Shown: positions 26,711 through 35,247, counted from the stretch's first letter. The stretch: DNA of 49,237 nt from Porticoccaceae bacterium (GCA_023228865.1 JALOAH010000019.1:1-49237), one strand, 5' to 3'. A program made the numbers and translations. Notes: generated from the sequence alone by a model not told the origin.

Positions 26711-27793
26711 ATGAAATGCGGCATATTTCATACGCCATTTCTTGATCCCAAACGCAATGGTCACCAAGTCTTTGAGTGGTCTATCAAGGTCGCAGAAGTC
26801 TGTGATAAAGCAGGGTTTGCGGATTTTATGATTGGTGAGCATTACACCGTAGGTAGGGAAAATATTCCTGCTCCGGATCTTATTATTGCTGGCGCTATCG
26901 GTAGAACCAAAAATATTCGCTTTGCGCCAATGGCTCACTTACTGCCTTATCATGATCCTGCAACACTGGCGATTCGTATTGGCTGGCTATCCCAGGTGTG
27001 TCAAGGCCGTTATTTTCTCGGCGTTGCTCCCGGTGGCTGGAAATCGGATGCGGTGCTGCACGGCTATGAAGACACAGCACAACTCAGGACTCCCATGCTT
27101 GAAGCTCTCGAAATTATGGAGAAAGTATGGAAAAGAGAACCCTTTAAATTTACAGGCGAGCATTTTAAAGCGGGTTTTCCCACCGCTGCGGATATGTTGA
27201 CAATAGATGAGCCTATTGCGGAAAACGGTCCCTTTGGTGGAAGAGAGAATTTGGAAATTGCCATGACGGCACTTTCATTTAATTCGCCATCGGTCGTTTT
27301 TGCGGGTGAAAGAGATTACAGCCCGATTTCTTTTTATGGCGGTCTCGATCAATTGACAAAACATTGGGTCGATTGGTCAACAGCCATGGAAAAAGCCGGA
27401 AGAGTCGCCGAACGTAGCCGTTATCGTGTTACCTGCGATATATTTGTTGCTGATACCGACGCAGAAGCCAAAAAGCGTGCAATTAATGGCGGCCTTGGCA
27501 AAGCCTACAGCTACCTGTTGCCTGTGTACAAAAAATTTGGCCTTTTGGATCGTGTGGCTAAAGACACTGGGATCGATATTCATGTGGATGACATTGATAT
27601 GGATTTTATGGCAGATCATGTCTGGCTGGTGGGATCGCCGGAAACCGTCGCTGAGAAAATACAGCATATGTGTGAAGTCAGTGGTGGCTTTGGTCAAATT
27701 GTTACCCAATCCTTTGACTACATCGACAATCCGGAACCCTGGTTTGAATCGCTGGAAAGGCTAGCTCAAGAAGTTTTACCAAAAATTAAATAA
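26711..27793 (+). CDS. Luciferase-like (LLM) flavin-dependent monooxygenase 1
   Basis: The 360-residue bacterial-luciferase-family protein has MKCGIFHTPFLDP, the conserved GEHYT segment, RFAPMAHLLPYHDPATLA and the FMN-phosphate region GRYFLGVAPGGW. Such enzymes use reduced FMN from a separate reductase; an FMN reductase is encoded at 29.5-30.1 kb. It has its own operator-promoter and a terminator right after its stop, so it is a single-gene unit. Epoxidation, hydroxylation or Baeyer-Villiger chemistry are all possible for this family. Confidence 0.88.
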   Translation: MKCGIFHTPFLDPKRNGHQVFEWSIKVAEVCDKAGFADFMIGEHYTVGRENIPAPDLIIAGAIGRTKNIRFAPMAHLLPYHDPATLAIRIGWLSQVCQGRYFLGVAPGGWKSDAVLHGYEDTAQLRTPMLEALEIMEKVWKREPFKFTGEHFKAGFPTAADMLTIDEPIAENGPFGGRENLEIAMTALSFNSPSVVFAGERDYSPISFYGGLDQLTKHWVDWSTAMEKAGRVAERSRYRVTCDIFVADTDAEAKKRAINGGLGKAYSYLLPVYKKFGLLDRVAKDTGIDIHVDDIDMDFMADHVWLVGSPETVAEKIQHMCEVSGGFGQIVTQSFDYIDNPEPWFESLERLAQEVLPKIK

Positions 27794-27822
27794 AAAAACG
27801 GGGATCAAGCCCCCGTTTTTTT
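27792..27822. terminator. Bidirectional intrinsic terminator
   Basis: A CGGGG/CCCCG stem (27799-27803 with 27811-27815) and 7-nt loop are flanked by an A-run on the left and a T-run on the right. It therefore works for the + strand monooxygenase gene and for the convergent - strand SnoaL-like gene. Confidence 0.85.
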
Positions 27823-27843
27823 AGACGGTGCCCTATAGCCTAT

Positions 27844-28218
27844 TTATCCGTAATCGTGATACTCACTGATCAAGCCATTTTTTAAACTGTATCTTGTACA
27901 TAAATCCAGTTGCAAGGATTCTCCCTTTTTGGCAAAGCCAGGAACTTCTTCCAACACTTTCCCTCCCCAGGTGTGTTCCACGATAACGTTATCGCCATCG
28001 ACAAAAAAAGCGCGGCGATTGGTAAATGCCTTTGTTGGTATAATTGTTTTAAATGTGGTTAAAATTTCCCGAAAAGCCTCTTTGCCGTTAATAATCACAT
28101 CCCGATTGTGGTGGGTAACCATGATGTCGTCAGTGCGGAGATTCAGTAATTTTTCATCTTCGCCAGAGTTGTAGGCACTGATAAAGTTTTCAATGATATC
28201 TTTATTGGTGTGTGGCAT
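27844..28218 (-). CDS. Small SnoaL/NTF2-like protein
   Basis: The 124-residue protein has the typical SnoaL pattern: IIENFISAYNSGEDEKLLNL, a central GKEAFREIL, VIVEHTWGGKV, and the C-terminal LISEYHDYG. Family members are isomerases, cyclases or hydrolases acting on hydrophobic rings. A GGAGAA ribosome binding site lies just upstream. The operator at 28231-28246 is only 12 bp from its start, putting the gene in the putative TetR regulon. Confidence 0.8.
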   Translation of the reverse strand: MPHTNKDIIENFISAYNSGEDEKLLNLRTDDIMVTHHNRDVIINGKEAFREILTTFKTIIPTKAFTNRRAFFVDGDNVIVEHTWGGKVLEEVPGFAKKGESLQLDLCTRYSLKNGLISEYHDYG

Positions 28219-28230
28219 GTTTTTCTCCTG

Positions 28231-28251
28231 TTATATCGCGATCTAATTATA
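28231..28251 (-). promoter_or_regulatory. Operator, site 4, with overlapping -10
   Basis: TTATATC-GC-GATCTAA (28231-28246) has one mismatch between its arms. On the - strand a TATAAT (28251-28246) overlaps its edge, with TAGACC (28274-28269) as a weak -35 at 17 bp. It would control the small SnoaL-like gene. An effect on the divergent amidohydrolase gene is possible but less direct. Confidence 0.6.
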
Positions 28252-28380
28252 TGTGTTGTTTCGTATTCGGTCTACCCACAACGGGCTTGTTTTCACTTGC
28301 AATATTTCCGCTCTGTCAATCGGCAGCTGTTAACGAAGACGATATTTTTTTGACTTTTTGATAACCAGTGTTTCGATATT

Positions 28381-28389
28381 TGTTACAAT
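28381..28389 (+). promoter_or_regulatory. Extended -10 promoter for the amidohydrolase gene
   Basis: TGTTACAAT is an extended -10 (TG-N-TACAAT) 27 bp before the ATG at 28417. TTGACT at 28350 is too far away for a standard -35. No clear copy of the operator motif lies here, though TTTCGATAT just upstream recalls the half-site near 31470. Confidence 0.4.
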
Positions 28390-28416
28390 CAATTTTTGGC
28401 ATTTGAAAGAATAATT

Positions 28417-29445
28417 ATGGCTCTTGATATTACCGGCACCTATCGCTATCCCCCGGCCAATGAAACCTGGTTGTCTTCCCGTGTGGAAGAAATTATTGAA
28501 CCTGATCTTCCCATCATAGATCCCCATCACCATTTGTGGCTTCAGGACGGCAATCCCTATTTAATGGATGATCTTCTCAAGGATTTGGCGGCTGGGCACA
28601 ATATACAGGGGACGGTTTTTGTGCAGGCTCATTATGGTTACAGATCTTCAGGTTGCGAACATCTCCGATGTGTCGGTGAGACCGAGAGCGTGATGGCTTT
28701 GCTCAACGCTTCGCCAGAGGGAGTTGCAGCAAATGTGTGCGCTGGTATTGTCGGTTACGCTGATCTTATGCTTGGCGATAGGCTTGACGAGGTTTTGGAA
28801 GCCCATTTTCATGCTGCTGGGGGTCGTTTTAAGGGCGTTCGCCACTCCGTATCCAGGGACAGCAATTTTCCCGATGGCATCGTTCTGCGGCCAGCGAAGG
28901 CGGAATTATTGGCAGATCCTGCTTACAGAAAAGGTCTTGCCCGCCTGGTTGAATATGAGTTGTCCTATGACGCCATGCTCTATCACCAGCAAATTCCAGA
29001 ACTGACGGCTGCGGCACGGGCTGTACCCGAGCTGCCCATAGTGCTGGATCATTTCGGTTGCATTATCGGTGTTGGTGTTTATCGGGGCAGGGAAAAGGAA
29101 AGTTTTGCCAATTGGCGCAAGGATATGGCTGAGCTTGCCAGCTGTCCTAATGTGAGTGTCAAGCTCGGTGGCATGGGGATGATTATTTGTGGCCCCCAAT
29201 ATCACGAGAGGCCAACGCCGCCAGGCTCCGTAGAACTTGCCAATGCCTGGCAGCCCTATGTGGAAACTTGCGTTGAGCTTTTCGGCGCCAACCGCTGTAT
29301 GTTTGAAAGCAACTTTCCCGTCGACAAGGCGATGTTTTCCTATGGTGTGCTTTGGAATGCCTTCAAACGTATCGCCAGTGGCGCTTCTTCAGAGGAAAAA
29401 CAATTACTTTTTCACGATACAGCAAAACAGTTTTATCGTCTTTGA
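28417..29445 (+). CDS. Amidohydrolase-family (amidohydro_2) TIM-barrel hydrolase
   Basis: The 342-residue protein has the metal motif IIDPHHHLW (His37-His39), later FKGVRHSVSRD, LDHFG and SNFPVDKAMFSY. This is the arrangement of 2-pyrone-4,6-dicarboxylate lactonase and fuconolactonase relatives. It probably opens a lactone or hydrolyses a related ring. ATG 28417 was chosen over a TTG at 28396 because the extended -10 would place that TTG too close to the transcription start. It is transcribed convergently with the FMN-reductase gene. Confidence 0.85.
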   Translation: MALDITGTYRYPPANETWLSSRVEEIIEPDLPIIDPHHHLWLQDGNPYLMDDLLKDLAAGHNIQGTVFVQAHYGYRSSGCEHLRCVGETESVMALLNASPEGVAANVCAGIVGYADLMLGDRLDEVLEAHFHAAGGRFKGVRHSVSRDSNFPDGIVLRPAKAELLADPAYRKGLARLVEYELSYDAMLYHQQIPELTAAARAVPELPIVLDHFGCIIGVGVYRGREKESFANWRKDMAELASCPNVSVKLGGMGMIICGPQYHERPTPPGSVELANAWQPYVETCVELFGANRCMFESNFPVDKAMFSYGVLWNAFKRIASGASSEEKQLLFHDTAKQFYRL

Positions 29446-29454
29446 CAAATCCCT

Positions 29455-29498
29455 GTCTTTATTGACTCGGCAACTATTATTGCCGAGTCAATAAAGAC
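29455..29498. terminator. Perfect 19-bp-arm stem-loop between convergent genes
   Basis: GTCTTTATTGACTCGGCAA (29455-29473) pairs exactly with 29480-29498 around a 6-nt loop. It is centred between the amidohydrolase stop and the FMN-reductase stop. The stem is long and lacks a strong T-run outside, so it is a likely bidirectional transcript end or mRNA 3' protector rather than a textbook terminator. Confidence 0.65.
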
Positions 29499-29522
29499 GT
29501 CCATTAGTCAATTTATGTCCGA

Positions 29523-30092
29523 TCAGGCTTTTTTGCGCGCGGATGCAAACTCAATGAGTTCTGCAGCCATGATTCTCAGCTGGCCATCGACATCATCCCG
29601 AAGGCAATTGCCATTGTCATCAAAGAGTTTTTCTTTGGTGTTCAGGGCTATGCCAAGCGGGGTTACCCAACCGCGCAGGGCGTGCACCACAAGTCTCAGG
29701 GCGTGTAATGCCGAGTTGGCGCCCTGCCAGCCGAAACCTGTGGCAACACAGCCAACGGCTTTGCCGGCGAGGTAGACATTGGCATCTTTTGACATGTCTT
29801 CGGTGTAATCGATGGCGTTTTTTATCAGTCCCGAAATGCCGCCGTGGTAACCGGGTGAGCCAAAAATGACGGCATCCGCATTGCGAATATCTTCAATATA
29901 CTGGCGTGCTTCAGGAGAGCGTTGAGGATTTTCCGGCGCATACATGGGGAAGTTAACATCGGGTCCGGAATACATAATGGTTTTTGCGCCGGCGGCTTCG
30001 GCGTGCTTGAGAACACCCTGGACGGCGCGCTCTGTGGACGAGCCGGCTCTCAGTGTGCCGCCAATGCCTACAATTAAAATATCGTCTTTCAT
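29523..30092 (-). CDS. NAD(P)H-dependent FMN reductase
   Basis: This 189-residue flavodoxin-like reductase has the FMN-phosphate loop GTLRAGSSTERAVQ near the N-terminus and FGSPGYHGGISGLIKNAIDY, a hallmark of the NADPH-dependent FMN reductase family. It is transcribed in the same direction as, and 50 bp downstream of, the LLM monooxygenase 2 gene. It therefore very likely supplies FMNH2 to that enzyme and perhaps to LLM 1. Confidence 0.9.
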   Translation of the reverse strand: MKDDILIVGIGGTLRAGSSTERAVQGVLKHAEAAGAKTIMYSGPDVNFPMYAPENPQRSPEARQYIEDIRNADAVIFGSPGYHGGISGLIKNAIDYTEDMSKDANVYLAGKAVGCVATGFGWQGANSALHALRLVVHALRGWVTPLGIALNTKEKLFDDNGNCLRDDVDGQLRIMAAELIEFASARKKA

Positions 30093-30142
30093 ACAGTCTC
30101 CAGTTTTACAGCTAGTGCTAACGATGAGGTTTAACGGTTTGA

Positions 30143-31336
30143 TCAGGGTTTTGAAGAATGATCGCGCAGGTCGGGATGGATAAATTTGTCACCTTTGCTG
30201 GCCGCATACTTATTGATGCTGTCTTTTACCGCCGATTGCATTTGACCTTTGAATTTCTCGTTATTGTCGCGCAGAAATTTCTCTGAAGCGCGCCGACTAT
30301 CGTTCATTCGGTTGACTTCGGGGATAACGTAACGGGCGAAAAGTTCGTACGATTTTTTGGTTTCAGTCCAGTCAGCCCAGTTGACGGCGAGGTGGAGGAA
30401 GGAGCCAAAACCACCGGATTGCTCCAGCAGCCGGTGAATTTGTTCAATGGCATCTTCAGGTGTGCCAATAACAGCGAAGCCTGAGTCGATCATTTGCTGA
30501 ATAGGATCTACACCGTCCGGCGCCAGTGGTAAAGCGGCCACATTGCGGAAATAATCAAACCAGCGGTGATAGCCCCAGCGCACATTTTCCATGGCTTTTT
30601 CACGGGTTTCGGCAATATGCATGGGGCCTACAAGGCGCCATTGGTCGCGGTTTACGGTATTGCCGTAATCTTTGGCCACTTCTTCGGCAATACCCCAGTT
30701 GGATGCGAGGGAGTTAAAGCCGCCAGTGGAGGTGGCGCCTATGGAGAGCATGCCAAGTCCGTATTTACCCGCGAGGCGGGCGCCACTGGGGGAAACCTGG
30801 CTGGCGACAAAAAGCTCGCTGCCGCTTTCGTGGTAGGGTTCCAGTTGCAGCATGGCATCCTGGAGTTTGCAGTACTTGGTGTCGCAGGTAACGGTTTCGC
30901 CGCGAAAGAGTCTGACCAAATACTCCATGGAATCGTCGAGAATATCCCGGGTTTCCGCAGTGTTGATGCCTTGCATGTAAGCATCGGCAGGTAGTGATCC
31001 AGGGCCGAATCCGGCCATCAAGCGACCGTGGGTGAGATATTCCAGTTGGCGCAAGCGGTCGGCGAGCATAAAAATATTGTGGTAGGGCACGGAGGACACC
31101 CCAGTGCCGAATCGGATTCTGCGGGTGCGCTGAGCCGCTGCAGCGATAAATATTTCAGGGCTGGCAGATATTTCCCAGCCGCCGGAATGGTGTTCGCCAA
31201 GCCAGACCTCATCGTAACCGAGCTTGTCCAGCCATTCGATGAGTTCAAGATCGCGCTCAAGACAGAGAACGGGATTGTCATTTGTAGGGTGGAATGGCGC
31301 CATAAAAGCACCAAATTTCAATCTTTTCTGTGTCAT
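30143..31336 (-). CDS. Luciferase-like (LLM) monooxygenase 2, limonene-monooxygenase-like
   Basis: The 397-residue LLM protein begins MTQKRLKFGAFMAPFHP and has WLGEHHSGGWEI, RIRFGTGVSSVPYHN and GRLMAGFGPGSLPADAY. This pattern is that of the branch that includes proteins named limonene 1,2-monooxygenase; I recognise it by motif recall, not by search. It forms a two-gene unit with the FMN reductase, giving a two-component monooxygenase. Likely reactions are epoxidation or oxygenation of a cyclic hydrophobic substrate. Confidence 0.85.
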   Translation of the reverse strand: MTQKRLKFGAFMAPFHPTNDNPVLCLERDLELIEWLDKLGYDEVWLGEHHSGGWEISASPEIFIAAAAQRTRRIRFGTGVSSVPYHNIFMLADRLRQLEYLTHGRLMAGFGPGSLPADAYMQGINTAETRDILDDSMEYLVRLFRGETVTCDTKYCKLQDAMLQLEPYHESGSELFVASQVSPSGARLAGKYGLGMLSIGATSTGGFNSLASNWGIAEEVAKDYGNTVNRDQWRLVGPMHIAETREKAMENVRWGYHRWFDYFRNVAALPLAPDGVDPIQQMIDSGFAVIGTPEDAIEQIHRLLEQSGGFGSFLHLAVNWADWTETKKSYELFARYVIPEVNRMNDSRRASEKFLRDNNEKFKGQMQSAVKDSINKYAASKGDKFIHPDLRDHSSKP

Positions 31337-31759
31337 TGGGAGTCTGCCGTTATTTTATGTGGTTGTTTGTTTTCAGTGCGCTGCTTATTTCAGGTTATTG
31401 GTTGCCTGCACTACCCTAACCGAAGCGGGACAAAGATGCGGCGAAAGCTGGCATATCTCGAAATAATTTCGATATAATATAGCAGTTGTGCATTCGATGG
31501 GCAAACCTGAAAAATGAAATGCCCGATTTTATTCCCGCTTATGGCGACTGTTTTATGTCAATAGCAAACAAGTTGCACTGGTGTAGTCGCATGGAGATAG
31601 TACCCGCAGAGAAATGATTGCCAACTAAGAGTTTTGACTGGCATCCATAATAAAAAGGTATGCCTGAACAGGCTGGTCTGAGGCAATAATTTTTATACTG
31701 TAACGAGGGATTTCGCCGAGCCGTGCTAGGGTGGAATTGTCGGCGTTAACACCAATATA
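31337..31759. other. Intergenic region between LLM 2 and PQQ dehydrogenase 2
   Basis: This 423-bp divergent gap has no gene that I can support. At 31461-31480 the sequence holds a near-palindrome CGAAAT-A-ATTTCG followed by the half-site GATATAA and TATAAT. This may be a weak or different operator than the one at 19.8-28.2 kb. TTGACT (31634) and TATACT (31694) are isolated promoter-like hexamers without a correctly spaced partner. Confidence 0.5.
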
Positions 31760-33889
31760 ATGAGTAATTTTATGATGATGAAAGACAAAAAACCTTTTAA
31801 GAGACTGATTGCGTCATTGCTCTGGGTTTTTGCAGGTTTCGGTGGTTACGCATTTGGCCAGCAGGACCCTCATCGCAAGGGTTCGACTGTCAATAATATC
31901 TCTGAGGATTATGCCCTGCACTGCTCGTCCTGTCACGGTAAAAGCCTTGAAGGTGGCTTTGGCGGTTCTCTGGCCAATCAGGGTTTTGTCGATAAATGGC
32001 AGCAACAGGGCACCAAGAAACTGCTCCATTATGTGGTGGCATCCATGCCCGTCGGCAAAGAAGGCAGCTTAACCAAAGCCCAGTATGTGTCGGTGGTTAA
32101 TGACATTATTCGCAAGGCGGAACTCGGGGATACCTTCGAGACCTCTGTTGTCGACAACGAGGCCTTTTGGGATGACACCACCATCGAAATGGATGTGGAT
32201 TGGGTGTCAAAACTTCCCACCAACAATGACGCCACAGCCATTGCTGCGGCGGAGCACCAGTCGGCGCTGTTGCGGTCTGTGTCTCCGGTAACCCAGGAAT
32301 TGCTGGAAAATCCCGGCGATGGGGATTGGCTCCATTGGCGCAGAACCTATTCAGGCAGTGGTTTTAGTCCACTGCGCCAGATTAACAAGAAAAATGTGGC
32401 CAAACTTGGCGTCGCCTGGGCGCTGGCTCTGCCTGCGGGCACCAATGCCATAACACCGCTGGTGCACGACGGTGTTATGTTTGTGAACAGCAATGGCACG
32501 GTTCGCGCCATCGATGCTTTGCGGGGGGATATTCTCTGGCAATTCAGCAGGTCTGCCGAGCGCCGCATGCAAAGCAGTCAGCCGAAAAGTATGGCGATCA
32601 GCGGCTCAACGTTGTTGGTGCCGACATCCGATTTGCATATACTGGCGCTGGATATTCAGACGGGCAAGGTGCTGTGGGATCATGCCATAGAACCTGAGGG
32701 TACGCCCTATCATCTCGCCTCCGGGCCGCTGGTGGTAAAAGATAAAATTATTCAGGGGGTTTCCGGCTGTTACGATGCCTCTATCGCTGGCGGTTGCTTT
32801 GTTGTCGCTCTGGATGCCAGCACCGGAGCGGAACTCTGGCGTTTTTACACCATTGCCAAACCCGGTGAGGCCGGTGGCGACAGTTGGAATGGTGCGCCCC
32901 TGGAACGCCGCTCCGGCGGTTCCGTATGGTCGACAGCCTCCTATGATCCGGAGTTGAATTTAGTCTATATAGGCACGTCGCAGACCTACCACATAGCCGC
33001 ATTGATTGAAGAGCAGGAAAATCAAGGCCAGTCCAAAGATGCCCTCTACACCAATTCTACCCTGGCCATCAATCCGGATACCGGTGAACTGGTGTGGCAC
33101 TACCAGCATTTTCCCGGAGATCTCTGGGATCTGGACTGGGCCTTTGAGCGCAGCGTCCTCGATCTGCCAACCCCCGATGGAACCCAAAAAGCCGTTGTCA
33201 CCCTGGGCAAGATCGGCATTCTCGATGCCCTGGATGCCAAAACCGGCGAATATCTGTTTTCCCTGGATATGGGGTTGCAGCAGCTGGTGGACAGAATCGA
33301 TCCTGAGACCGGCAGAAAGCATGCGAAAGAAGAGTTTATTCCCAAGGCCGATGGCACAGCGTTTGTCTGCCCGTCGTCACTGGGCGTGCGCAGTTGGCCA
33401 GCTACGGCGGTGGATCCCGAAACCGGGGTTTTATACACTCCGGCACTTGAGGCGTGTATGGATGTACTTTATGAACCAGGCAAGGGCGTGGACACCGGCT
33501 GGGTGCATAAGCCCCGCCCCGACAGCGATGGCAATATTGGCGGTGTTTACGCCCTTGATTTAAAGGCTAAGAAAATAACCTGGCAGCAGCGCCGCAGAGC
33601 CAGCGGCTCCAGTGCGATTCTCGCCACCGCAGGCGGGCTGGTATTTGAAGGTACTCGCGACCGCTGGTTTCGCGCCTTTGACAACAAAACAGGAAAACTG
33701 CTGTGGGATATTCGCCTCGATGGGGTTCCCAGTTCATTTCCTATCAGTTTTGCCGTAGACGGCAAACAATTCATTGCCATCACAGCCGGTGGTGGCAACG
33801 TTCACGATACCTTCTGGCGGCCTTTTACCCCTGAAATCAACAGCCCGGCAGATGGTACTACCCTGTGGGTTTTTGCCGCTGGAAAATAA
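31760..33889 (+). CDS. Periplasmic cytochrome c-PQQ dehydrogenase 2
   Basis: The 709-residue exported quinohaemoprotein has a signal peptide ending near residue 33, haem c site CSSCHG (Cys55, Cys58, His59), and then a PQQ propeller. The propeller carries WLHWRRTYSGSGFSPL, the PGDLWDLDWAF motif, repeated DALDAKTGEYLFSL units and a C-terminal GKQFIAITAGGGN. Unlike many quinohaemoprotein alcohol dehydrogenases, its haem domain is N-terminal, as in the first PQQ gene of this window. Start is ATG 31760 or 31772; neither has a strong ribosome binding site. It should oxidise an alcohol in the periplasm. Confidence 0.88.
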   Translation: MSNFMMMKDKKPFKRLIASLLWVFAGFGGYAFGQQDPHRKGSTVNNISEDYALHCSSCHGKSLEGGFGGSLANQGFVDKWQQQGTKKLLHYVVASMPVGKEGSLTKAQYVSVVNDIIRKAELGDTFETSVVDNEAFWDDTTIEMDVDWVSKLPTNNDATAIAAAEHQSALLRSVSPVTQELLENPGDGDWLHWRRTYSGSGFSPLRQINKKNVAKLGVAWALALPAGTNAITPLVHDGVMFVNSNGTVRAIDALRGDILWQFSRSAERRMQSSQPKSMAISGSTLLVPTSDLHILALDIQTGKVLWDHAIEPEGTPYHLASGPLVVKDKIIQGVSGCYDASIAGGCFVVALDASTGAELWRFYTIAKPGEAGGDSWNGAPLERRSGGSVWSTASYDPELNLVYIGTSQTYHIAALIEEQENQGQSKDALYTNSTLAINPDTGELVWHYQHFPGDLWDLDWAFERSVLDLPTPDGTQKAVVTLGKIGILDALDAKTGEYLFSLDMGLQQLVDRIDPETGRKHAKEEFIPKADGTAFVCPSSLGVRSWPATAVDPETGVLYTPALEACMDVLYEPGKGVDTGWVHKPRPDSDGNIGGVYALDLKAKKITWQQRRRASGSSAILATAGGLVFEGTRDRWFRAFDNKTGKLLWDIRLDGVPSSFPISFAVDGKQFIAITAGGGNVHDTFWRPFTPEINSPADGTTLWVFAAGK

Positions 33890-33895
33890 ATACCT

Positions 33896-33934
33896 GGCGC
33901 CCGCGAAGGCAGGGATATCCGCTTCGCGGGCGCC
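33896..33934. repeat. Stem-loop after PQQ dehydrogenase 2
   Basis: GGCGCCCGCGAAG (33896-33908) and its exact complement at 33922-33934 enclose a 13-nt loop. It starts 7 bp after the stop codon. There is no T-run, so it may be a REP-type repeat or a rho-assisted end rather than an intrinsic terminator. Confidence 0.6.
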
Positions 33935-34000
33935 ACACAAGTGCGATAAAGCTGTATTTTTAATAAACGGGGCGCGTTGCCTCAGCAAAGAAGAAATCCT

Positions 34001-34873
34001 ATGAAACCTTCTCGATGTCAGCGTGTTCACGTTCGCGGACTTGACTACAATCTGCGCCGCTGGGGCGCAGAAAATGCGCCGCCATTGCTCCTGCTCCACG
34101 GCTCCAGGGACAGCTCGGCGAGCTTTCAGTTTTTTGTCGATGAGCTAAAAAATGAATGGTCGATTTATGCGCCAGATTGGCGCGGGCACGGCTTCAGCGG
34201 TCATGCCAAAGGCGGCTACTGGTTCCATGACTTTGTCGCCGATCTCGACGCCTTGATGACTCAGTTATTTGCCGATAAACCGGTTCCTGTGGTTGGCCAC
34301 AGTCTCGGGGGGAATATCGGCAGTATTTATGCGGGTCTCAAGCCCCGGAGAATATCTCGGTTTGTTTCCCTCGATGGCTTTGGCGCCCTTGTCGATACCG
34401 TGCCTGTGCATGCTGCCAGGATGCTGAACAATTTTCTCGACAAAATCAGCCATGACAGGACGCCTGCCCGCTATGATTCTGTTGAAGAAATGGCGTCGCG
34501 ATTAATGGCAGCCAATAACCGCCTGAGCCAGGAAAAGGCCTGTTTTCTTGCGGAAAATTCCTCCCGTCAACTGGCCGATGGCAGTTTTACCTGGCTGTTT
34601 GATCCCAATCACCGTTTTACTCTGCCGTCCCTGCATACCGTGGAAGAGTGGGGGCAGGTGTGGGCAAACATTGAAGCTCCCGTGCTGTGGCTAGTATCGG
34701 AGGATGATCGCAATGTCGCCCCGGCCAATAATCCAGAGCTTTTTTCCCAGCGAATTGCAATGATGCCCAATTTAACCCTGGAAAAAATTCCGCAAACCGG
34801 GCACAACCTCCACCACGATTTGCCCGGCAAAGTCGCTGATCTTGCCGAAGCCTTTCTTCTCGGTGTTTTGTGA
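34001..34873 (+). CDS. Alpha/beta hydrolase
   Basis: The 290-residue hydrolase has the oxyanion HGSRDSSASF, nucleophile elbow GHSLGGN, an acid in SEDDRNVAP and the catalytic His in TGHNLHHD. Lid-region sequences give no specific family. ATG 34001 has AAGAAG upstream and is preferred to TTG 33977. It may hydrolyse an ester, lactone or C-C bond; the setting between a PQQ dehydrogenase and a lactone-type hydrolase favours ester or lactone. Confidence 0.88.
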   Translation: MKPSRCQRVHVRGLDYNLRRWGAENAPPLLLLHGSRDSSASFQFFVDELKNEWSIYAPDWRGHGFSGHAKGGYWFHDFVADLDALMTQLFADKPVPVVGHSLGGNIGSIYAGLKPRRISRFVSLDGFGALVDTVPVHAARMLNNFLDKISHDRTPARYDSVEEMASRLMAANNRLSQEKACFLAENSSRQLADGSFTWLFDPNHRFTLPSLHTVEEWGQVWANIEAPVLWLVSEDDRNVAPANNPELFSQRIAMMPNLTLEKIPQTGHNLHHDLPGKVADLAEAFLLGVL

Positions 34874-35247
34874 ATTCGAGAGACTGCAGGCAAACCATGC
34901 AGTTGAGGTGCTGATGGTTTGATAGTACTATTTTTTGGTAACCGGAATTAATTCGAGTTTTATGGGCAGGCTCGACACTTGAATTAAAAAACAAGCTGGA
35001 GTGCGCCTCTCACGATAGGAGTAGACGTAGGAGCGAGCCCTGCTCGCGATTGTTGTTAATTAGAGTATCGCGACTGTTGTTAGATTCTAGAAATAACTGG
35101 CATGGGAGTTACCCATGTTTGTACACCACTACAGCTATTAGCTCGGCGCCTGCTGCTTATAGATAAAAAACTGCGTAATCACAGGCTACATAAACAAAAA
35201 CTACACACCGACGTGAAACTATAACGACGAAAATAGAGGTTAAAACA
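34874..35247. other. Intergenic region with REP-like and hairpin repeats
   Basis: These 374 bases contain no supported gene. They hold a weak hairpin ACTGCA...TGCAGT (34883-34903), a REP-like element GTAGGAGCGAGCCCTGCTCGCGA (listed separately) and a hairpin CATGGG-AGTTA-CCCATG (35101-35117). I see no sigma-54 site or operator copy here, and the promoter of the following operon is not obvious. Confidence 0.6.
35026..35049. repeat. REP-like element
   Basis: The core GAGCGAGCCCTGCTCGC forms a stem-loop (GCGAGC and GCTCGC arms). It follows a GTAGGA lead that is common to REP sequences of pseudomonads and related gammaproteobacteria. It is intergenic, as expected for REPs. Confidence 0.6.
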
